A stretch of DNA of 64,000 nt, from contig NZ_CP012184.1 in assembly GCF_001420995.1 (NCBI RefSeq), forward strand, positions 1,410,501 through 1,474,500, given 5' to 3'. Below the pieces are notes generated by a model. It did not search any database. It was not told where the DNA came from and was given only the letters and a program-made list of their open reading frames with translations. Position numbers and translations under genes: made by a program. Shown one piece after another: positions 1-6,954 of the stretch; position 1 is the first letter of the stretch; each line of letters starts with the position of its first letter. This stretch comes from Pseudonocardia sp. EC080619-01 (GTDB lineage Bacteria; Actinomycetota; Actinomycetes; Mycobacteriales; Pseudonocardiaceae).

Positions 1-30
1 CTGCGTGCCGAGCTCCCGGGTCGTTCCTGA
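1..30 (+). CDS. possible 3' end of an upstream gene (partial)
   Basis: Frame 1 from the first base reads nine codons and then TGA at 28-30. A terminator-like hairpin follows at 46-69, as expected after a gene end. Nine codons are too few to identify a product, and the frame may be chance. Confidence 0.3.
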   Translation: MRAELPGRS

Positions 31-45
31 TCACGACCGGGGGTA

Positions 46-69
46 CGGACCGCCCGACCGGGGGGTCCG
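46..69 (+). terminator. terminator-like hairpin before the iron-box promoter
   Basis: Arms CGGACCGCCC (46-55) and GGGGGGTCCG (60-69) pair with one mismatch around a GACC loop. There is no U-tract, which is usual in high-GC actinobacteria. It would insulate gene 106-1017 from upstream transcription. Confidence 0.45.
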
Positions 70-71
70 GC

Positions 72-99
72 TTGAAGTTAGGTCAACCTTCCCTACACT
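72..99 (+). promoter_or_regulatory. leaderless promoter overlapped by a DtxR/IdeR-like iron box
   Basis: A -35-like TTGAAG (72-77) and a -10-like TACACT (94-99) are 16 nt apart, which puts the transcription start at or next to the ATG at 106. TTAGGTCAACCTTCCCTAC (78-96) matches the DtxR/IdeR consensus TTAGGTTAGCCTAACCTAA at 14 of 19 positions and covers the spacer and -10. Iron-dependent repression is the inferred role. It fits the predicted Fe-S product. Confidence 0.6.
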
Positions 100-105
100 G
101 ACCCG

Positions 106-1017
106 ATGACGGTCACCTCCCCGCTCGCAGGCCCGCGGGCCGCGGGGGCTCCCCTGCGCGCCGGCTGCGCCGCGCTCAGCGAGGACGCCGGTGAACCGCT
201 GACCGGGACCGCACCCGCCGCTCGCCGGCTGGTCGCCGTCGAGCACGTCGGTGCCTGGCCGCGCACGGTCGCCGACCACCCGGATCCCGACGTCGCCGAG
301 CTGTACACGCGGCTGCGCCACGAGGACGTCCTGCTGCTGCTCCTCCGCCGGACCGGGCGGGCCGGGCGGGACTGCGACGGCGCGCGCACGGTCTACGTCG
401 CCGACCTGGCCCCGGGCGCGTCCCGGGTCACCCGGCAGTCCGTCCGCAGCACCGACGACCTCGCCCGGATCACGTTCGACCCGGACGCCGGCGAGCCCGT
501 CACCGACCCGGTGATGCTGGTGTGCGCGCACGGCAGGCGCGACGTCTGCTGCGCCGTCCGCGGCCGCGCGCTCGCCGCCGACCTCGGCGCCGAGGGCGCC
601 GACGTCTGGGAGTGCACCCACCTCGGCGGGCACCGCTTCGCGCCGACCGCGCTGGTCCTGCCCACCGGGTACGCCTACGGCCGGCTCGACACCGGTAGCG
701 GGCTGGCGGCGCTCAAGGCGGCGGCCGGCGGCGGCGTCGACCCGTGGTCGTGCCGCGGGCACGCCGGGCTGGAGCCGGTGCAGCAGGTCGCGGAGCTCGC
801 CGTCCGTGAGCACACCGGCATCGGTCACGCCGGCGCCCTGCACGTGGACGCCGCGCACGAGCCGGGCCCGGTCACGGTGCGGTGCACCGACGGTCGTGCC
901 TGGTCGGTAAAGGTCCTCCCCGACGGGGGGCTGCCGCCGCGGCCGCCGTCCTGCGGGGCGGTGCTGGAGCCGGCGGAGCCGCTGGTCGCGGGCGTGCCGG
1001 TCGAGCTCGGCCGGTAG
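106..1017 (+). CDS. sucrase/ferredoxin-like protein (Apd1-type thioredoxin-fold [2Fe-2S])
   Basis: This 303-residue soluble protein belongs to the sucrase/ferredoxin-like family, whose characterised yeast member Apd1 carries a [2Fe-2S] cluster in a thioredoxin-like fold. The signature is visible: CAHGRRDVCC at about residues 140-149 supplies clustered cysteines, and C-T-H-x-G-G-H at about 170-176 supplies another Cys and two His. In bacteria these proteins are thought to act in redox or iron handling, often near siderophore genes. Here the only iron link is the DtxR/IdeR-like box at 78-96. The ATG at 106 lies 6 nt after the -10 hexamer, so the mRNA is probably leaderless. The exact reaction is unknown. 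Confidence 0.8.
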   Translation: MTVTSPLAGPRAAGAPLRAGCAALSEDAGEPLTGTAPAARRLVAVEHVGAWPRTVADHPDPDVAELYTRLRHEDVLLLLLRRTGRAGRDCDGARTVYVADLAPGASRVTRQSVRSTDDLARITFDPDAGEPVTDPVMLVCAHGRRDVCCAVRGRALAADLGAEGADVWECTHLGGHRFAPTALVLPTGYAYGRLDTGSGLAALKAAAGGGVDPWSCRGHAGLEPVQQVAELAVREHTGIGHAGALHVDAAHEPGPVTVRCTDGRAWSVKVLPDGGLPPRPPSCGAVLEPAEPLVAGVPVELGR

Positions 1018-1022
1018 GTCCC

Positions 1023-1803
1023 TCAGAACCAGCGCCGCAGCGCCGCCGCGAGCCCGTCCTCGGCGACGGTCGCGGTGCTGGAGTCGGCGTCGGCGTGCAC
1101 CTCCGGCGGGGCCTGGCCCATCGCGACGCCGTGCCCGGCCCAGCGCAGCATCTCGCGGTCGTTGTCGCCGTCGCCGACGGCGAGGACGTCGGCCCGGTCG
1201 ATCCCGAGCCGGGCCGCGACGCGGGCCAGCCCGGACGCCTTGGACACCCCGGCGGGGACCAGCGTCACCCAGGGCAGCTCGTGGTCGAGGGTCATCGTGG
1301 CGTCGTCGAACTCCAGTCCGGCGGCGCGTTCGGCCGTCTCGGCGGGGGTCCGGCCCGGCCAGTACATGATCAGCTTCGGGGTGGGCTCGCGGAGCAGCCC
1401 CTCGACGCCGACCTCCGTCACGTTCCCGGCGAGGATCCCGTCCGGGAACGGGCCGCTCACCCGCTGCCCGACGCCGACGTGCTCCCCCGCGAACACCGCC
1501 CCCGGGAAGTGCTCGCGCAGCCGGGCGAGGCCCGCGCCGACGTCGAACCGCGACACCGACAGCACCCGGCGGGTGGCGGTGTCCATCTCGACGGCGCCGT
1601 TCGAGGTCAGCGTGACCCCGGTGTCCAGACCGATCCGGTCCAGCGCGGGCGCGACGCCGACGACGGTCCGGCCGGTGCAGAGCATCACCACGGCGTGCCG
1701 GCCGGCGGCGGTGATCGCGTCGAGAACGGCGGCGGACGGGGGTCGCTTTCCCGTGCACGATCGTGCCGTCGATGTCCAGGGCGACCAGTCGGGGTCGGGT
1801 CAC
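1023..1803 (-). pseudogene. Cof-type HAD phosphatase, frameshifted near its N-terminus
   Basis: Two frames together encode a normal Cof-type (Hydrolase_3) HAD phosphatase of about 259 residues. The GTG at 1803 opens a frame carrying motif I, LVALDIDGTIV, with the nucleophile Asp. After the codons HGK the family sequence continues in another frame (RPPSAAVLDAI...) to the stop at 1023, with motif IV GDGDNDREML near the C-terminus. A single extra base around position 1746, in the AAAGCGACC context on the minus strand, explains the switch. No start in the downstream frame would restore motif I. It is either a recent null mutation or an assembly error, since the rest of the gene looks under selection. 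Family members dephosphorylate sugar phosphates or cofactors; the substrate cannot be predicted. Confidence 0.8.
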
Positions 1804-1814
1804 AGCACGAGAGC

Positions 1815-2312
1815 CTATGTCGCCGCCAGCCGGTACCGGACGGCCCCGTCGGCGGAGCCGGTGCGGTGCATCCCGATGCGCTCCAGCACCCGGACCGACG
1901 CCGGGTTGCCCGGCTCAACACCGGCGACGACCCGGGGCACGCCGTCGGCCAGCGCGAGCGCGGCCAGCGCGTGGGCGGCCTCCGTGGCGTAGCCGCGCCG
2001 GCGCCGCGACACGACGACGCCGTACCCGAGCTCCAGGCCGCCGTCGCCGTCGGGGAACAGGCCGGCCCCGCCGACGACGAGGCCGGTCGCCCGCTCCACC
2101 AGCAGCCGGTGGCCGTGCCGCCCCCAGCCGGGCCCGCCCGGGTCGCGGGCGAGGAGCCGGGCGATCTCCCGGTCGCCGCAGGCGGGGAAGTCGGCGGCCC
2201 AGCCGTCCCGCCGGGCCCCGGCGACGACGGCGGCCGCGACCTCGGGACTCCAGCGGCGCAGCAGCAGACTCGGGGTCGTCAGGTCGGGCACCGGGGTCCG
2301 CGGTTCGGGCAC
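1815..2312 (-). CDS. GNAT family N-acetyltransferase (RimJ/RimL-like)
   Basis: The protein is 165 residues long from the GTG at 2312. It begins with the LLLRRW segment typical of RimJ/RimL-type GNATs and carries the acetyl-CoA-binding region around RRRRGYATEAAHALAALA, followed by the family ending P-G-N-P-A-S-V-R-V-L-E-R-I-G-M. It would transfer acetyl from acetyl-CoA to an amine on a protein N-terminus or small molecule; the substrate is unknown. The open frame continues far upstream antisense to the next gene, so the start was placed at the first valine that gives a normal family length; another GTG seven codons later (2291) is possible. It ends 12 nt from the HAD gene and is probably co-transcribed with it. 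Confidence 0.75.
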   Translation of the reverse strand: MPEPRTPVPDLTTPSLLLRRWSPEVAAAVVAGARRDGWAADFPACGDREIARLLARDPGGPGWGRHGHRLLVERATGLVVGGAGLFPDGDGGLELGYGVVVSRRRRGYATEAAHALAALALADGVPRVVAGVEPGNPASVRVLERIGMHRTGSADGAVRYRLAAT

Positions 2313-2430
2313 CGGCGGATCCTCCCCGCGCGCCGCGCCGCCCGCCACCGGGTTCGCGGCAGGTGTGACGTCGGGTGCGGATCCGCCCGGTACCGGCCCG
2401 CCGCGACGGCGCCCGTGCGACGGTGCCCGG

Positions 2431-3570
2431 GTGAGTGCGTCCACCGGCACCGATCCGTTCGCTCCCCCGGCCGAGCTCGCCGCGCACCCGGCCGTCGTCG
2501 CGGCGTCCGGGATCGCGGGGACCGTCCTCGCCCCGCGAGCCGCCGCGGCCGACGACCCGGCGCGCGGGGTGTCCCGGGAGTCCTGCGAGGCGGTGGCGCG
2601 GGCGGGGCTGCTCTCGGTCGCCGTCCCGGTCGCCGAGGGCGGCCTCGGCGGCGACGCCCGGGTCGACGCCGAGACGGTCGAGCTGCTGGCCGGGGCGTGC
2701 GGGGCGACCTGGTTCGTCGGCACCCAGCACCGCACCCCGCAGCAGCTCGCCCGGGGCGGGCCCGCGGAGCTGCCGGAGGGGACCGTGCGCACCGGACCTG
2801 CCGCCGCACTGCACCGGGCGGACCTGGACTCCGGCGCCCGCCGGTCCGGGATCGCGATCGCGCACCTGCGCCGGCCGGGCCCGCCTGCGGTGACGGCCGA
2901 GCCGGACGGCACCGGGTGGCGGCTGCGCGGCCGCTCCGACTGGTGCACCGGGTGGGGACTGACCGACCTGCTGATGATCGGCGCCGTGGCGCCCGGCGAC
3001 CGGTACCTGTTCGTCCTCGTCCCCGCCCGGGAGACGCCCGGGCTGCGGGCCGGGGCGCCGCTGCCGCTGAGCGTGATGGGCGGGACCCGCACCGTCGCCG
3101 TCGAGTTCGACGACCTGGCCGTCGGCGGCGACGCGGTGCTCGCCGAGATCGACGGCGCCCCCTACCGCGAGCTCGACGCCGCCCGCACCGCGAACGCGAC
3201 CCCCGCCTCGATCGGGCTGCTGCGCCGGGTGCTGGCCGAGCTCGACCGGCTGGGCCGGGAGCGGGACCGCCCGGAGGCCGTGGACCTCGCCGCCGCGCTG
3301 GCACCGGAGGCCGCCCGGCGCCGCGCGGAGGTGTACGCCCTGCTCACCGGGGTGCCGCTGCGGGAGCGGACCGCCGAGCGGACGGCGCTGCGCGGCGAGC
3401 TCGCGGCGCTCACCGTGCGGGCGGCGCAGGGGCTGGTCGCGGCCCGCGCCGGGTCGGCGCTGCTGGCGTCGAGCCCGGAGCAGCGCTGGGCCCGGGAAGC
3501 CATGTTCTACCTGGTGCAGGCGCAGACCGCACCGGTGCGCGCGGCGCAGCTGGGCGCGCTGGCGGGGTAG
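2431..3570 (+). CDS. acyl-CoA dehydrogenase-like protein
   Basis: A 379-residue protein with the acyl-CoA dehydrogenase fold: an N-terminal helical part (ESCEAVARAGLLSVAVPVAEGGLGG), a central beta domain (WRLRGRSDWCTGWGLTDLLMIGA, then a VMGGTRTVAVEFDDLAV segment like the usual flavin-proximal strand) and a helical C-terminal part ending REAMFYLVQAQTAPVR. The family oxidises acyl-CoA thioesters with FAD, but sequence in the usual catalytic-base region is divergent, so a non-canonical substrate or a non-thioester role is possible. The GTG at 2431 is preferred over the in-frame ATG at 2365, because the preceding 22 codons are low-complexity and outside the fold. It stands alone between a divergent GNAT gene and the glycosyltransferase module. 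Confidence 0.65.
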   Translation: MSASTGTDPFAPPAELAAHPAVVAASGIAGTVLAPRAAAADDPARGVSRESCEAVARAGLLSVAVPVAEGGLGGDARVDAETVELLAGACGATWFVGTQHRTPQQLARGGPAELPEGTVRTGPAAALHRADLDSGARRSGIAIAHLRRPGPPAVTAEPDGTGWRLRGRSDWCTGWGLTDLLMIGAVAPGDRYLFVLVPARETPGLRAGAPLPLSVMGGTRTVAVEFDDLAVGGDAVLAEIDGAPYRELDAARTANATPASIGLLRRVLAELDRLGRERDRPEAVDLAAALAPEAARRRAEVYALLTGVPLRERTAERTALRGELAALTVRAAQGLVAARAGSALLASSPEQRWAREAMFYLVQAQTAPVRAAQLGALAG

Positions 3571-3581
3571 CCCGGGCGGTA

Positions 3582-3606
3582 CACAGCCCCCGCACAGGTC
3601 GATCAC
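3582..3606 (+). promoter_or_regulatory. CACAG direct-repeat site, copy 1
   Basis: Two CACAG units at 3582-3586 and 3593-3597 are spaced exactly 11 bp, one helical turn, and followed by GATCAC at 3601-3606. The 25-bp block recurs at 5607-5631 with 23 of 25 bases identical, each time upstream of a glycosyltransferase start. Helically phased direct repeats suit an OmpR-type response regulator; the regulator itself is not identified. Confidence 0.5.
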
Positions 3607-3643
3607 CGGGACGGCACAGCGGGCCCCGGCAGCGTCGGCGGGC

Positions 3644-5590
3644 GTGACGAGCACCCTGCAGCGTTCCCGGCCGGTCCCCGCGCGGGAGCCGGCGCCCCCA
3701 CGCGGGTGGCGGCGGCACGTGCCGCTCGCCGCCCTGCTCACCGGGACGGCGGTGCTCTACCTCTGGGGGCTGTCGGAGTCCGGCTGGGCGAACGCGTTCT
3801 ACGCGGCCGCCGCCCAGGCCGGTGCGCAGAGCTGGTCGGCGTGGTTCTTCGGCGCGTCCGACGCCGCGGGCGGCATCACCGTCGACAAGGCGCCCGGTGC
3901 GCTGTGGCCGATCGGACTGTCGGTCCGGCTGTTCGGGCTGTCCTCCTGGAGCGTCCTGGTGCCGCAGGCGCTGATGGGTGTCGGCTCGGTGGCGCTGCTG
4001 CACGCGGCGGTGCGCCGGGTCGCCGGTCACGCCGCCGGTCTGCTCGCCGGGGCGGTGCTGGCACTGACCCCGGTCGCCGTGCTGATGTTCCGCTTCGACA
4101 ACCCGGACGCGATGCTCGTGCTGGTCCTGACCGGCGCGGCGTACGCGGTCACCCGGGCCGTCGAGCAGGGCCGGACCCGCTGGCTCGTCCTCGCCGGTGC
4201 GCTCGTCGGGTACGGGTTCCTCGCGAAGATGCTGCAGGCGTTCCTGGTGCTGCCCGCGTTCACGCTGGTCTGGCTGCTGGCCGCGCCGGTCGCCTGGTGG
4301 CCGAGGGTCCGCGGGCTACTGGCCGCCGGCGTCGCGCTGCTGGTGTCCGCCGGCTGGTGGGTGCTGGTCGTCGAGCTGTGGCCGGCGGCCGACCGGCCCT
4401 GGATCGGCGGGTCGCAGGGGAACAGCGTGCTGGAGCTGGTGTTCGGCTACAACGGCGTCGGACGGCTGACCGGCGACGAGGTCGGCTCGGTCGGGGGCGG
4501 TGCCGGTGGTGGCTGGGGTGAGACCGGGCTGCTGCGGCTGTTCGGCTCGGAGATGGGCCGGGAGGCGTCGTGGCTGCTGCCGGTCGCGATGCTGCTGCTC
4601 GGCGTCCTGCTGTGGCGGTCCCGGCGCGCACCCCGCACCGACCGGGCGCGGGCCGCCGCCCTGCTGTGGGGCGGCTGGCTCGTGGTCACCGGACTGACGT
4701 TCAGCCTGATGGCCGGGATCATCCACAGCTACTACACGGTCACACTGGCCCCCGCGGTCGCGGCGCTGACCGGCATCGGCGTCGTGACGCTGTGGCGGGA
4801 CCGGGCGTCGCTCGCGTCGCGGCTGCTGCTGGCGGCGACGGTGCTGCTCGCCGCCGGATGGTCGTCCGCGCTGCTCGCGGGGGCGGCCGGCTGGCTGCCG
4901 TGGCTGCGCTGGACGGTGCTGGGCCTCGGCCTGGTCGCGGCCGCCGCACTGACCGGGGTGCACCGGATGCCGCGGGCGCTCGCCGCGGGCGTCGTGGTGG
5001 CGGCGGTGCTGGCCGGGCTGGGCGGCACCGCCGCGTGGTCCGTGGCCACGGCGGCGACGCCGCACACGGGCGCGATCCCGACCTCCGGGCCGGAGGGCCA
5101 CGGGTCCGGGCCGGGCGGGCGCGGCGGCCCCGGCGGGATGCGCGACGGTCGCGGTGCGGGCGGGCCCGCGAACGGCCTCCCCGACGGTGGCGCACCGGGT
5201 GGCGGGCCCGGCGGCATCCTCGGCTCCCCCACACCGTCCGCACAGGTCACGGCCCTGCTGCAGGAGGACGCGGCGGACTACACCTGGGTCGCGGCGGCCG
5301 TCGGTTCGAACCAGGCGGCCGGGTACCAGCTGGCGTCCGGTGGCCCCGTTCTCGCACTCGGCGGGTTCAACGGCACCGACCCGTACCCGACACTCGACGC
5401 GTTCCGGCAGATGGTGGCGGACGGGCGGGTGCACTGGTTCGTCGGCGGCTCCGGCGGCGGCATGATCGCGAGCTCGGACACCGGCGGCAGTGACGCGGCG
5501 ACCCGGATCGCGGAGTGGGTGCAGGCGTCGTTCCCGGCCCGGACCGTCGACGGCGTCACCCTCTACGACCTGTCTGGGGCGGCGTCGTGA
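3644..5590 (+). CDS. GT39 (ArnT/PMT-like) integral membrane glycosyltransferase
   Basis: This 648-residue polytopic protein resembles GT39 lipid-linked sugar transferases, which move a sugar from a polyprenyl-phosphate donor to an acceptor outside the membrane. After a short cytoplasmic N-terminus comes the first membrane helix (LAALLTGTAVLYLWGLS), then the first extracytoplasmic loop with NAFYAAAAQAG, the conserved ITVDKAPGALWPI segment and SSWSVLVPQALMG. FRFDNPDAMLVL and YGFLAKMLQAFLVLPAF are further family signatures. After the helices a Gly/Pro-rich linker at about residues 480-530 leads to a soluble C-terminal domain (VTALLQEDAADYTWVAAAVG...). It is homologous throughout to the gene at 6951. 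GTG at 3644 is the natural start after the repeat site. Confidence 0.85.
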   Translation: MTSTLQRSRPVPAREPAPPRGWRRHVPLAALLTGTAVLYLWGLSESGWANAFYAAAAQAGAQSWSAWFFGASDAAGGITVDKAPGALWPIGLSVRLFGLSSWSVLVPQALMGVGSVALLHAAVRRVAGHAAGLLAGAVLALTPVAVLMFRFDNPDAMLVLVLTGAAYAVTRAVEQGRTRWLVLAGALVGYGFLAKMLQAFLVLPAFTLVWLLAAPVAWWPRVRGLLAAGVALLVSAGWWVLVVELWPAADRPWIGGSQGNSVLELVFGYNGVGRLTGDEVGSVGGGAGGGWGETGLLRLFGSEMGREASWLLPVAMLLLGVLLWRSRRAPRTDRARAAALLWGGWLVVTGLTFSLMAGIIHSYYTVTLAPAVAALTGIGVVTLWRDRASLASRLLLAATVLLAAGWSSALLAGAAGWLPWLRWTVLGLGLVAAAALTGVHRMPRALAAGVVVAAVLAGLGGTAAWSVATAATPHTGAIPTSGPEGHGSGPGGRGGPGGMRDGRGAGGPANGLPDGGAPGGGPGGILGSPTPSAQVTALLQEDAADYTWVAAAVGSNQAAGYQLASGGPVLALGGFNGTDPYPTLDAFRQMVADGRVHWFVGGSGGGMIASSDTGGSDAATRIAEWVQASFPARTVDGVTLYDLSGAAS

Positions 5591-5606
5591 CCGGCGGGCA
5601 CGTGCT

Positions 5607-5631
5607 CACAGCCGGCGCACAGGTCGATCAC
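5607..5631 (+). promoter_or_regulatory. CACAG direct-repeat site, copy 2
   Basis: CACAG at 5607-5611 and again at 5618-5622, then GATCAC at 5626-5631: the same spacing and nearly the same sequence as 3582-3606. It lies between the end of the first GT39 gene and the ATG of the GT2-GtrA gene, which supports a separate promoter for that gene. Confidence 0.5.
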
Positions 5632-5667
5632 ACGGCCGCGACAGAGCCGGGGACGACCGTCGGTGCC

Positions 5668-6954
5668 ATGACCCCAGTCGTCACCGGCCCCGAGACCGTG
5701 ACCCGACCCGACGTGCCGCCGCCACCGCAGCGGCCCGGACGAACCGTGCTGGACATCGTCGTCCCGGTGTTCAACGAGGAGTCCGATGTGGAGTCCTCGG
5801 TGCGGCGGCTGCACGCCTTCCTCACCGGCGGGTTCCCCTACACCTTCCGGATCACGATCGCCGACAACGCCAGCACCGACGCCACCCCCGTCATCGCGGC
5901 CGGGCTGGCCGCCGAGATCGCCGAGGTCCGCACGGTCCGGCTGGAGCAGAAGGGCCGCGGCCGGGCGCTGCGGCAGGTCTGGTCCGCGTCCGACGCCGAC
6001 GTACTCGCCTACTGCGACGTCGACCTCTCCACCGACCTCGGCGCCGTCCTCCCCCTGGTCGCGCCGCTGGTCTCCGGGCACTCCGACCTGGCGATCGGGA
6101 CCCGGCTCGGCCGCGGCTCCCGCGTCGTGCGCGGGGCCAAGCGGGAGTTCGTCTCCCGCAGCTACAACCTGATCCTGCGCGGCGCGCTGTCCGCCCGGTT
6201 CTCCGACGCCCAGTGCGGCTTCAAGGCGATCCGCTCCGACGTCGCCCACCGCCTGCTGCCCCTCGTCGAGGACACCGGCTGGTTCTTCGACACCGAGCTG
6301 CTCGTCCTCGCCGAACGCGCCGGCCTGCGCATCCACGAGGTCCCGGTCGACTGGGTCGACGACCCCGACTCCAGCGTCGACATCGTCGCGACCGCCGTCG
6401 CCGACCTGAAGGGCGTCTGGCGGGTCGGCCGGGCGCTGGCCCGTGGCGCGCTCCCACTGGCCGACATCCGCGCCCAGCTCGGCCGGGCACCGCTGGAACC
6501 GGCGCCGGTGCCGGGCGTCCCGCGGGCGATGCCGTTCCAGCTCGCCCGGTTCGCGGCGATCGGCGTCGCCTCGACCGTGGCGAACCTGCTGTTGTTCCTC
6601 GCCTTCCGCGGGATCCTCGGCCCGATCACCGCCAACGTCGCCGCGATGGTGATCTGCGCGGTGGTCAACACCGCCGCGAACCGGCGGTTCACCTTCGGCG
6701 TCCGCGGGCGCGAACGAGCCGTCACCCACCAGTTCCAGGGACTGGTCGTGTTCGGGCTCGGCCTGGCACTGACCACCGGCGCGCTCGGCCTGCTCACCCT
6801 CGCCGCCCCCGGCGCCCACCTGGCCGTCGAGGTCGCGGTGATCGTCGCGGCCAACCTCGTCGCGACGGTGCTGCGCTTCGTCCTGTTCCGATCCTGGATC
6901 TTCCGCCGCGAGACCACCCCCGTCCCCACGCTCGAGAAGGCAGCCGCCCGGTGA
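5668..6954 (+). CDS. GT2 family glycosyltransferase fused to a GtrA-like membrane domain
   Basis: 428 residues. The N-terminal half is a DPM1-like GT2 domain: LDIVVPVFNEE opens the nucleotide-binding fold, ADNASTDAT and the D-x-D-type YCDVDLSTD coordinate the sugar nucleotide and metal, and SDAQCGFKAIRSD with WFFDTELLVLAERAG is the family core. The C-terminal third is a GtrA-like domain of hydrophobic helices (PFQLARFAAIGVASTVANLLLFLAF, then NTAANRRFTFG). This architecture makes polyprenyl-phosphate-sugars, and GtrA proteins help translocate them. It would therefore supply donor to the two flanking GT39 enzymes. ATG 5668 is chosen; a GTG at 5587 overlapping the previous stop would read through the repeat site. 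Confidence 0.85.
   Translation: MTPVVTGPETVTRPDVPPPPQRPGRTVLDIVVPVFNEESDVESSVRRLHAFLTGGFPYTFRITIADNASTDATPVIAAGLAAEIAEVRTVRLEQKGRGRALRQVWSASDADVLAYCDVDLSTDLGAVLPLVAPLVSGHSDLAIGTRLGRGSRVVRGAKREFVSRSYNLILRGALSARFSDAQCGFKAIRSDVAHRLLPLVEDTGWFFDTELLVLAERAGLRIHEVPVDWVDDPDSSVDIVATAVADLKGVWRVGRALARGALPLADIRAQLGRAPLEPAPVPGVPRAMPFQLARFAAIGVASTVANLLLFLAFRGILGPITANVAAMVICAVVNTAANRRFTFGVRGRERAVTHQFQGLVVFGLGLALTTGALGLLTLAAPGAHLAVEVAVIVAANLVATVLRFVLFRSWIFRRETTPVPTLEKAAAR

Noticed and set aside
882..3647. Very long open frames on both strands here and at many other loci (for example 5563-7008 minus, 22194-23606 plus)
   Set aside because: They are antisense or shifted copies of genes with clear families; high GC makes stop codons rare. 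Their translations are Arg/Ala/Pro-rich with no family sequence.
5237..5256. Third CACAG repeat site (inside the first GT39 gene)
   Set aside because: Only one CACAG unit is present and it lies in coding sequence.
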